Assembly (NCBI GenBank): GCA_031256885.1
Contig: JAIRPS010000081.1
Location: forward strand, 1 to 13,534
Reading direction: 5' to 3'
Length of the DNA: 13,534 nucleotides
Source of the DNA: Bifidobacteriaceae bacterium
GTDB lineage: Bacteria > Actinomycetota > Actinomycetes > Actinomycetales > WQXJ01
Below are positions 12,001 to 13,534 of this stretch, one piece after another. The notes beneath the pieces were generated by a model, which had not been told where the DNA came from, did no database searches, and was given only the letters and a program-made list of their open reading frames with translations. The position numbers were made by a program, and so were the translations under genes. Position 1 is the stretch's first letter. Every line of letters begins with the position of its first letter.

Positions 12001-13252
12001 TGTCACCAGCACCAGCAGCGGTGTCAAACAGTTGACTGTCACTTTGCAAGGCGCACCTTTAACGGTCAAAGCTGGGGCTGGTGACACGGTGGAGTTTTCT
12101 GATCCAACCACCGAATACACACCACCGCCAACACCTAGCGCCACACCTACACCAACTCCGTCGGTGACGCCCAGCCCGACGCCGAGCGCCACGCCCACGC
12201 CATCGGCCACACCTAGCCCAACGCCGAGCGCCACGCCCACACCGTCGGTGACACCAACACCATCGGCTAGCCCAACGCCTACGCCATCAGCCACGCCCAC
12301 GCCATCCGTAACACCCACGCCATCGGTCAGCCCATCGGCAACACCCACGCCATCGGCTAGCCCAACGCCAAGCGCCACACCCACACCATCAGCGTCACCA
12401 ACGCCTAGCCCAACGCCGAGCGACACGCCCACGCCGTCGGCTAGCCCAACGCCATCGGCGACACCAACGCCAAGCGCCACACCCACACCCAGTCCGACAC
12501 CACCAGCGCCACCTAGCCCAACGCCATCGCCCAGCCAAAGTTCGCAGCAACCCAAGCCGCAGGACCCAAGCGCCAAACCGAGCGACGGCAGTCAACTAAC
12601 CGGGCGCGGTGAGCCGGGTGCCAGCATCATTGTCAAAGACAAGGACGGCAAGGTGATTGGTCAAACAGTGGTTGGCCCAGACGGCAATTGGACCACCGCG
12701 CTCAGCCCCAAACCGCAAGACGGCGAACTGGTAACTGTTGTGCAAGTACTCCCCAATGGAACACAATCCGAGGTCAAAGTGGTTATTGGTAAGATCAAGA
12801 CCACCTTGTCAATCAGCCAGTTGCGCCGCGGCGAGCAACAAACCGCCTTCGTTTTCAACGCCCAACCAGCCGAGAAGCTGACGCTGTTACTGCATTCCGC
12901 CACAATCAACCTCGGTGAGGTAATGGCCGATGCAACCGGTAGAGCAACCTTTGTTTTTGCTGTTCCAGCTTCCGTGGAACTCGGTGAACACCGGGTTGAA
13001 GCGATTGGCGAAATATCCGGCACGGTTTACTCCAACTACTTCACAGTGGTGGATCAAACCAGCAGCGGTAGCTCAACGCCCAGCACCCCGGCTAGCCCCG
13101 GACAAACACCTACCTACACAAACCTGCCTGACACCGGCGTAGCCCGCGATCCCCGCCGAACTTTGCTGGCTGGCGGCTTTGCAGCGGTAGCCGGGTTTGC
13201 GGCAGTGCTGACTGCTTGGTACTGGCGTCGGCGCAAACTAGCGCGCCGCTGA
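1..13252 (+). CDS. Giant LPXTG-anchored multi-Ig-domain surface protein (5'-partial)
   Basis: A single open frame runs from the left edge (first complete codon at nt 2) to TGA at 13250-13252, giving at least 4,416 residues. The TTG at nt 26 is not the start: the frame is open before it, and it lies inside the C-terminal part of an Ig-like module. Start, RBS and signal peptide are upstream. Order: partial module, 37 Ig-like modules (residues 28-4030), Pro/Thr/Ser stalk (4031-4170), two beta-type domains (4190-4345), LPDTG (4367-4371), membrane segment (about 4380-4400), tail RRRKLARR. Modules share the pattern of bacterial Ig-like Big_1/invasin-type domains (RDxxGNPVxGQ near the middle). From family knowledge such proteins are secreted, sortase-linked to peptidoglycan and often act in adhesion or aggregation. 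Adhesion is inferred here, not shown; no catalytic motif is visible. A hairpin 15 bases after the stop may end its transcript. Confidence is high for a sortase-anchored repeat protein and low for any ligand. Confidence 0.95.
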   Translation, partial: SAAVGTATLTASLGEQSASTTPASLALRWATLPDPDAQNSSFTLTSGNKAAGQSDDPHQLTVTLRDANNQPLTDQAARIAATADDAAVTAFVHLGNGVYRADITSDTVGAKTVRVAVGSVSIDSVDGQKLVNFSAGKVSLEQSSVAVSSHLAMVGGGQQVVTVRLRDQAGNLVAGLADDLSAGLTPSQNASVSSFSETAEPGVYTAAVTATRARNYTVRTTLAGIGEIPAGQNNVIARFTAAAPDLDHSELTALTSGDKLAVAEQHTVQASIRDKYDNPVTGQLVVFSASPALTLPDDGEQLTDDQGHATLNLSAPLAGLFQISAHLDSPGDVLDSPQTVSFVTGPVAGDHSFFTVSQRESQAADGNLGYQIVQVFLADSHDVPVDSQQANLSAQFTPTTGPAISAFTADTSQGAGWYTAKITSTKAGSFQVGLAAGSQIIAERNNVQAVFVAGPSEPTSSLLTVDQSLRKLGETAVATVTVHDAQNNPVAGQGVELAADDPAPLGGPAYLRAATNSQGRAVFQLTSQQAGSFTVTAGLLTGGPTAEPVEPTSGVTITWYEAVPAAASFFRLPETSQPANGSAKQIIEIYLEDAHAQAISGAAANLSVQASPTPGQASPVGAATWVLSQVKPADGLGDGWYQAEMTSTYAAQFGIVVKYGSQALAADPPERSTVTFTAGPLDLANSFFTVGTGRKTADGSDWQLVTTSLRDQYGNSISGLLPLVKSTNNDSDLAKQADGESGGVYSTKLTTTRAGRYTIAVYVDTGSAEEPVPLQGNRVAEFVAGAACLAKSSLQFTPLNSGASAPLPVGLDQADGYDLQISVRDCADNPVSGANLAVASDPTLDPPLDPADSLLVSDSNGQANLPLRSRKPGTHNVTVTVNTQIETLSGQVEFVTGPVSTAHSDFTVSNTANQPANGSAFQTVNLRLRDAYDNPVNLPTSDLHLTSAPALAAPWDELGNGVYEAKLTATQAGQHPISVTVTESQLSLPLRLGGHGTADFVAAAVALDQSTLQVDQTSVTVGQTVEATVTLRDNQGNLVPDQAVSLRLTPASSPVDGSGVQTTGTSGAALGVAQFSFSSEVSGDYVVAAEVDGSPVTDSPITVTFLAGAPATASLTRTSATEVVAAGSDVAHSGQLTVLDRFGNPVVGQAVRFTTSGISGLNLDPPDSNATTDSAGHANISAKSNKVGSAQLSASLPGLSLSVTPAQITWRWATMDSPDPAQSAYQLTTGTRVVGQVLNSHQITVTLRDEHGIAMTEAAQTISATAGQAVVGSFSHQGNGVYTAPINSQRAGQQTVEVIAGSVVLTPEDSTTDTVEFVAGPIDLSRSSFAVSSGGQAADNTAAHTVTIELLDQYNNPILGAASQLAVTLEPSQGAAVAAIAATATPGQYATTITASTARNYLVHVTASQADELLPGNNNQIARFIADAVDLAHSQIKALTSGDKLVSSEQHTVQAVIRDQHDNPVPTVLVTFTASPTLDLPNVGQVWTDANGQATLSFTTAEPGSYTITAAVSDGSVPGEVTVSFVVGQLTAANSYFTVSQHPGQVADANTGSQMIDVFLSDLQGAPINGLASTIIATFDPPTGPVLGSFSPDSAHGAGWYQATIKSNKPGSFTIAVTANQIVLTSRTNDQAVFVAGPASPSDSTLVVDQTERQLGQSATATVSVYDTAGNPVAGQLVELSVEPALDGVSTLRRISNSAGQAVFSLSTEQAGDYLVKAGLVFGEAAPQEVSQSGISITWYNPAPAGTSFYRVPTQAVSVDQPEGQSIAIYLEDSRGQAVDGWGGHITVQATPAADAPTQPSGTSWSTDPVARPLDAQPGWYQVTMTSTYAAVFDLIVRVDGTAIAPEQDGQNQVEFTAGALDITNSDFTVSATASVPADGTSSQTVTVRLRDAHGNAVSRPLTELTVQAPPATAGAWSHDADQLYRLPLTATVAGQHTVAVAVSGQNLALRNGGHGTADFVNQPGSASNSQLTLLRSSQTAGGPVAAQVIVLDQNGNPVAGQLVRLWLTPQAEPALGGAAGQITAVSNAQGQASFSFTSQRAGSYEVRAALGTAGDQVQNSPAALTITAGPASNASLSRLSPVEVLPAGGTTPHQALVSLTDQYGNPVAGQTVSFNTAGITGLTLTPTDAQVVSDQTGQAVLQLLSAKPGTAQISASLSGSTTPVTPASISLTWAVGIHPDPVKSSFQLTTGQKTVGQSHQITVTLLDENGQLMTGQQASIIASIPDATVGHFQEIADAVYQADITATRAGVKTVTVTAGITTISAAGSDTVTFIAGPAALAQSNFLVSEGNQPANGVGAHTVTATLQDRYGNPVTGQASQLSAYLSPENGASVGAFTDNADGAYVAELTATKATAYTVRVLLDGTGELSAGLNNDIGHFIAAAGDPAQTVLSVNRERATLGQSITATVKVTDAHGNLAAGQLVRLWTEPSSALGGLPYLQQPANADGQAVFSLTSPSAGDFVVHASLVLAGGTLEPISNSGDITVSWLGDQPDQSNSYFEIPVTNATANGLAALSIRIYLQNQAGEDWMGQSEKLAVKATPSVNAPSQPPGTTWSLVNAQAPMSIPGQPGWYTIDMTSTYAADFTISVTYNGQTVQAQPTDGNTVTFTPGELAANRSSFTVTGGSALANQTATHTLTTELRDNFGNLLGGQTLRIAAANNNSDLVKDAVVEQAGVYRTTLHTAVAGAYAMQVFVVLPGGGEQVLNGQGNTVALFGAGPACENNSTLTITPRKPSANAPLAVGLAESDGYNLIAVLRDCLGNPVSGASVLFTATPAVTPGLSAQDGALVTTGAAGIAQIPLRSSKASDHLIKAIVDADLFTLTGTASFVATTLSLSASSFTVSDTSGVLANGAGVQTVTVSLHDRLGNPVAVDTSDLHVAAPPATAAAWSNPSLGVYEAELSATKAGHFPVEIIFNGNSVPLAQGGHGTADFVAGPVDLDNSTLTLDHDSRPAGQNAVATVKLLDKFNNPIAGRLVKVWLDPNATPMLGEGLGYLTGTTDTAGQVKLAFTSTVAADHQVHAAVNATGEEVSGSPTSLSFTGLPPGSGDLGQSSFSVTGQTKVANGSEQHEVTINLRDQLGLPVSNAASELAVRLEPSQGAQVTAVQAGSTAGEYVAQISATKAQNYLVHVSGDGLGDLSAGVNNAVARFKAGAADAAHSLLSAVTTGEKLATIENHTVQVLARDSFDNPIASLPVFFTVTPNVNLSADGEVWTNSLGLAVLSFSAPSAGTYQVTAEISGGIVPDGNVSVTFIAGAIASAQSTFSVSQKAGQVADGLTGQQTIDVFLADASGIPVTGAANTLQAAANPALGISFVQTAGQVFTADAAAGPGHYQAVVRSTQAGYFTISVRAGSLALAVAPGWSDQAIFVAGEGSAAQSSLAVSSNRLIVGQTAVATVTVRDANGNPVVGQVVELSTSPSQGLDTPLRHSSDWQGLAVFNLNSTVAGDYVVSASLVPADGGALVPVTDSGEITVTWYSPAVDLDDSYFQVPAQAQPANGLNTQRVEIYLQNQGGSPISGQATNLKVQAVPVPGSPTAPVGSSWDLAEPTVAVPSAGRAGWYEVSMRSTFAAEFTILVDLSGTTISAQAGQPTTVIFTAGTVDWTASYYTVSNDSASANGEDSQTVTTRLVDTFGNNLTGQTLRVTAASQNNQLAYQHQTPSNGIYQSAITSNTAGSYVMQVFWLSGSGAERAVPLRGNGLAVFTAGVPCLDSSTFTVVPRSGSAPRAVGLANDDGYDLRVELRDCSANTNPVSGASVLFSTSPAVIPALQTADSLVVTGANGLAVLPLRSTLAGSFTVTADINAGTFTMQSTTSFVAGLPNARTSSLSGSEATSRLADGQQRHEALATIRDIYGNPIANQSVSFQVTDLGSVVETDPINYLTNSAGQLTAYLTASGRAGTAHVSASFDAANSFIADTAGNRRVLALQFVADAPQADRSVFWGANDVRPIGQAHSVWVELFDAHGVAAPLLDLNDLAGQASDATVSAFRHAGDANRPSLYLADVTSTSSGVKQLTVTLQGAPLTVKAGAGDTVEFSDPTTEYTPPPTPSATPTPTPSVTPSPTPSATPTPSATPSPTPSATPTPSVTPTPSASPTPTPSATPTPSVTPTPSVSPSATPTPSASPTPSATPTPSASPTPSPTPSDTPTPSASPTPSATPTPSATPTPSPTPPAPPSPTPSPSQSSQQPKPQDPSAKPSDGSQLTGRGEPGASIIVKDKDGKVIGQTVVGPDGNWTTALSPKPQDGELVTVVQVLPNGTQSEVKVVIGKIKTTLSISQLRRGEQQTAFVFNAQPAEKLTLLLHSATINLGEVMADATGRATFVFAVPASVELGEHRVEAIGEISGTVYSNYFTVVDQTSSGSSTPSTPASPGQTPTYTNLPDTGVARDPRRTLLAGGFAAVAGFAAVLTAWYWRRRKLARR
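2..106 (+). repeat. C-terminal end of an upstream K-type Ig module (K0)
   Basis: The translated stretch reads [10 protein letters not shown] near its start and ends LRWATLPDP just before module A1. Module K1 has [10 protein letters not shown] and ends [10 protein letters not shown] before A2, and K2 has [10 protein letters not shown] and ends LTWAVGIHP before A3. The match in both sequence and position identifies it as the last third of a K module. The A-K super-repeat was therefore already running when the window begins, and the protein is longer than seen here. Confidence 0.8.
107..3655 (+). repeat. Super-repeat copy 1, complete (modules A-K)
   Basis: Eleven Ig-like modules, residues 28-1210. 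Boundaries were set at the recurring F-V-A-G-P / D-L-x-x-S-x-F-x-V junction: A 107-412, B 413-730, C 731-1039, D 1040-1366, E 1367-1693, F 1694-2041, G 2042-2359, H 2360-2695, I 2696-3013, J 3014-3331, K 3332-3655. Type markers used for matching other copies: C has ALTSGDKL and EQHTVQ; D has SQ...ADG and VFLAD; E ends ITWYEAVP; F has GWYxxxMTSTYAAxF; H has two Cys and VGLxxxDGYDL; I ends [14 protein letters not shown] and I carry G-[VW]-Y; C, E, H, J and K carry the T-[DN]-x-x-G-x-A pattern typical of Big_1. This is the only visible copy with all 11 modules and serves as the reference. Confidence 0.85.
3656..6541 (+). repeat. Super-repeat copy 2 (A-F, I-K; G and H absent)
   Basis: Nine modules, residues 1211-2172: A 3656-3964, B 3965-4285, C 4286-4588, D 4589-4915, E 4916-5233, F 5234-5581, I 5582-5893, J 5894-6214, K 6215-6541. 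Each aligns by type to copy 1; for example, C2 and C1 share 26 of their first 40 residues by hand count. After F2 the next module carries the I-type ending GGHGTADFV, so G and H are missing. This copy therefore has no cysteine. The first six residues of I2 (LDITNS) look more like G1 (LDLANS) than I1 (VSTAHS), which fits a crossover at the very start of the module, though the stretch is short. Confidence 0.83.
6542..9136 (+). repeat. Super-repeat copy 3 (A, B, E-J; C, D and the closing K absent)
   Basis: Eight modules, residues 2173-3037: A 6542-6835, B 6836-7153, E 7154-7480, F 7481-7837, G 7838-8158, H 8159-8497, I 8498-8809, J 8810-9136. B3 ends NNDIGHF like the NN-x-I-A-R-F end of other B modules and is followed directly by E3 (LGQSxTATVxV, closing TVSWLGDQP), so C and D are gone. 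H3 keeps both cysteines (residues 2713 and 2751). I3 keeps [10 protein letters not shown]3 ends in an unusual LPPG linker and is followed by a B-type module rather than K and A. Confidence 0.83.
9137..11794 (+). repeat. Super-repeat copy 4 (B-H, K; A, I and J absent)
   Basis: Eight modules, residues 3038-3923: B 9137-9460, C 9461-9766, D 9767-10114, E 10115-10438, F 10439-10795, G 10796-11116, H 11117-11455, K 11456-11794. B4 has [14 protein letters not shown], close to B2 [14 protein letters not shown]4 is longer than D1 and D2 (116 against 109 residues). H4 has both cysteines (residues 3699 and 3735) and two extra residues before [11 protein letters not shown]4 is placed as K from SLSxSExT near its start, DxYGNP(I/V)xxQxVxF and [10 protein letters not shown]; it is more diverged than K1 or K2 and lacks their T-W closing segment, so its assignment is less sure. 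Confidence 0.75.
11795..12115 (+). repeat. Terminal diverged A-type Ig module (A5)
   Basis: Residues 3924-4030, the last Ig-like module before the stalk. It matches A modules by [16 protein letters not shown] (A3: [16 protein letters not shown]), SDATVSAF (A3: PDATVGHF) and a closing GAGDTVEF (A3: GSDTVTF). It has about nine extra residues relative to A3 in two places and lacks the glycine before the conserved Tyr. It ends FSDPTTE instead of the usual FVAGP linker, as expected where the array meets the stalk. Confidence 0.7.
12116..12535 (+). repeat. Pro/Thr/Ser low-complexity stalk with degenerate DNA repeats
   Basis: Encodes 140 residues (4031-4170) made of Pro, Thr, Ser, Ala and Val with a single Tyr and a single Asp, mostly [14 protein letters not shown] units. 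Such segments in wall-anchored proteins form extended spacers through the peptidoglycan and in actinobacteria can be O-glycosylated; glycosylation here is inference. At DNA level the plus strand is rich in C and A and has few G-rich runs. Exact direct repeats occur: a 20-mer at 12179-12198 and 12221-12240 (42-base shift), and the 17-mer tcggctagcccaacgcc at 12263-12279, 12353-12369 and 12437-12453. The repeat structure makes length change by slippage or recombination likely. A Gln/Lys/Pro-rich linker follows (12536-12592). Confidence 0.93.
12593..13060 (+). other. Wall-proximal beta-type domains between stalk and sorting signal
   Basis: Residues 4190-4255 read [20 protein letters not shown], then GPDGNW, DGE and a closing VKVVIG. 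This is the pattern of bacterial Ig-like domains of the Big_6 kind (GxGEPGxxVxVxxxDGxxxGxxxVxxDGxW). Residues 4256-4345 form a second unit rich in beta-branched residues ([14 protein letters not shown] to [11 protein letters not shown]) that I do not recognise by family; it resembles a further beta-sandwich. Neither matches the A-K modules. A Ser/Pro/Thr linker (residues 4346-4366) leads to LPDTG. Both domains sit on the wall side of the Pro-rich stalk, opposite to the main array. Confidence 0.65.
13124..13249 (+). other. Cell-wall sorting signal (LPDTG, membrane segment, basic tail)
   Basis: LPDTG is encoded at 13124-13138, followed by VARDPRRT, a 21-residue hydrophobic segment ([21 protein letters not shown], split as residues 4380-4389 and 4390-4400) and the tail RRRKLARR before the stop. 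This tripartite layout is the standard sortase substrate signal: sortase cuts between Thr and Gly and links the protein to the peptidoglycan precursor. The Arg-containing spacer between LPDTG and the membrane segment is more charged than is typical. Confidence 0.95.
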
Positions 13253-13267
13253 CCCAAGTGCGTGCAT

Positions 13268-13329
13268 CAACCCGCGCGCGGTTTGTTTCTGTGAAACCCC
13301 GTTTGCCAGAAACAAACCGCGCCGGGTTG
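13268..13329 (+). terminator. Long hairpin, probable transcription terminator after the surface-protein gene
   Basis: The arm at 13268-13291 is complementary to 13307-13329, with a single unpaired base in an otherwise perfect stem of about 23 pairs. The 15-base loop contains a further AAAC/GTTT pairing (13294-13297 with 13301-13304). It begins 15 bases after the stop codon. No T-run follows, so it would be a non-canonical terminator of the kind accepted in actinobacteria, or a structure that stabilises the 3' end of the mRNA. Its near-symmetry means it could act on either strand. Confidence 0.65.
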
Positions 13330-13400
13330 AATGACCACGCCAAGATCGGGCAGGCCCATACAAGGTTGGGCAACCGCGCGCAGAAAATGAGCGGTCTCGC

Positions 13401-13406
13401 TAGGAT
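13401..13406 (+). promoter_or_regulatory. Possible icd -10 element (TAGGAT), candidate leaderless promoter
   Basis: TAGGAT matches the TANNNT core of actinobacterial -10 hexamers. Its spacing would place transcription initiation at or next to the A of the icd ATG at 13413, giving a leaderless mRNA. No convincing -35 hexamer is seen at the usual distance. The same bases include AGGA (13402-13405), seven bases before the ATG, so they could instead be a weak Shine-Dalgarno site. The two readings cannot be separated by sequence alone. Confidence 0.3.
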
Positions 13407-13412
13407 TTAGGT

Positions 13413-13534
13413 ATGAGCAGAATCAAGGTAACCGGGCCGGTTGTTGAGCTGAATGGCGATGAGATGACCCGAATCATCTGGCAGATCATCAAGGAACGTC
13501 TGATCCTGCCGCATCTTGACCTTGACCTACATAC
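13413..13534 (+). CDS. icd: NADP-dependent isocitrate dehydrogenase, N-terminus (3'-partial)
   Basis: ATG at 13413 opens a frame that runs off the right edge after 40 codons. The product begins [20 protein letters not shown] and continues with [20 protein letters not shown]. The [31 protein letters not shown] pattern is the hallmark N-terminus of the dimeric, eukaryote-like NADP-isocitrate dehydrogenase found in many actinobacteria. Human cytosolic IDH1 has the same GDEMTRIIW and LDLHSYDLG stretch. The enzyme oxidatively decarboxylates isocitrate to 2-oxoglutarate with NADP+ in the cytoplasm, in the TCA cycle. Catalytic residues lie beyond the window. It is separated from the surface-protein gene by a hairpin, so it is most likely transcribed on its own. 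Context gives no functional link between the two genes. Confidence 0.95.
   Translation, partial: MSRIKVTGPVVELNGDEMTRIIWQIIKERLILPHLDLDLH

Noticed and set aside
107..12115. Possible CRISPR array or insertion-sequence origin for the repeats
   Set aside because: The repeats are coding, in frame, about 300-350 bases long and diverged at DNA level. There are no short identical repeats with unique spacers, no terminal inverted repeats and no transposase.
11989..12576. Minus-strand 195-codon ORF with a Gly-Val-Ala-Asp repeat product
   Set aside because: It is the antisense reading of the Pro/Thr/Ser stalk, whose repeated codons leave no stops on the other strand. There is no RBS or independent coding signal, and the plus-strand frame is clearly the real one.
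13110..13410. Short ORFs across the 3' end and intergenic region (minus 13110-13373; plus 13216-13410)
   Set aside because: They overlap the sorting-signal codons and the hairpin and give Arg-rich products of no recognisable family. The plus-strand one merely ends at the TAG just before icd.

Overview
This window is almost wholly filled by one very large plus-strand gene that is already open at the left edge and stops at 13252. It encodes at least 4,416 residues of a sortase-anchored surface protein. A 160-base intergenic region follows, holding a strong hairpin, and then the first 40 codons of an NADP-type isocitrate dehydrogenase gene (icd). The LPDTG cell-wall sorting signal with its hydrophobic segment and Arg/Lys tail, the moderately high GC, the actinobacterial-style icd N-terminus and a possible leaderless icd promoter together suggest a Gram-positive actinobacterium, perhaps a host-associated member of the Actinomycetales or Bifidobacteriales. 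Genus cannot be set from this sequence. Residue numbers below take the TTG codon at nt 26 as residue 1 (nt = 26 + 3(n-1)). This is only a ruler, because the real start and signal peptide lie upstream of the window.

Layout of the giant protein. The end of one Ig-like module (nt 2-106) is followed by 37 consecutive Ig-like modules of about 98-119 residues (nt 107-12115), a 140-residue Pro/Thr/Ser stalk (12116-12535), two more beta-type domains (12593-13060), a short linker, and the sorting signal (13124-13249). The modules are not a simple tandem array. They fall into 11 recognisable types, here called A to K, that recur in fixed order as a super-repeat. Copy 1 is complete (A-K). Copy 2 lacks G and H. 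Copy 3 lacks C and D. The next K and A are both missing at the copy 3/4 junction. Copy 4 then lacks I and J before ending in a diverged K and A. Every gap is exactly two neighbouring modules. The fragment at the left edge is the end of a K module, so at least part of another copy lies upstream.

The modules belong to two sub-classes. One carries a G-[VW]-Y signature and the other a Big_1/invasin-like T-[DN]-x-x-G-x-A signature. Their order hints that the 11-module unit was built from a 5-module and a 6-module half. All six cysteines of the visible protein sit in the three H modules, one pair each. The picture is a long fibrillar adhesin-like protein held off the wall by a Pro-rich stalk. Ligand and function cannot be read from the sequence. 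No other protein-coding gene is supported; the many antisense and shifted-frame ORFs are shadows of the repetitive gene.
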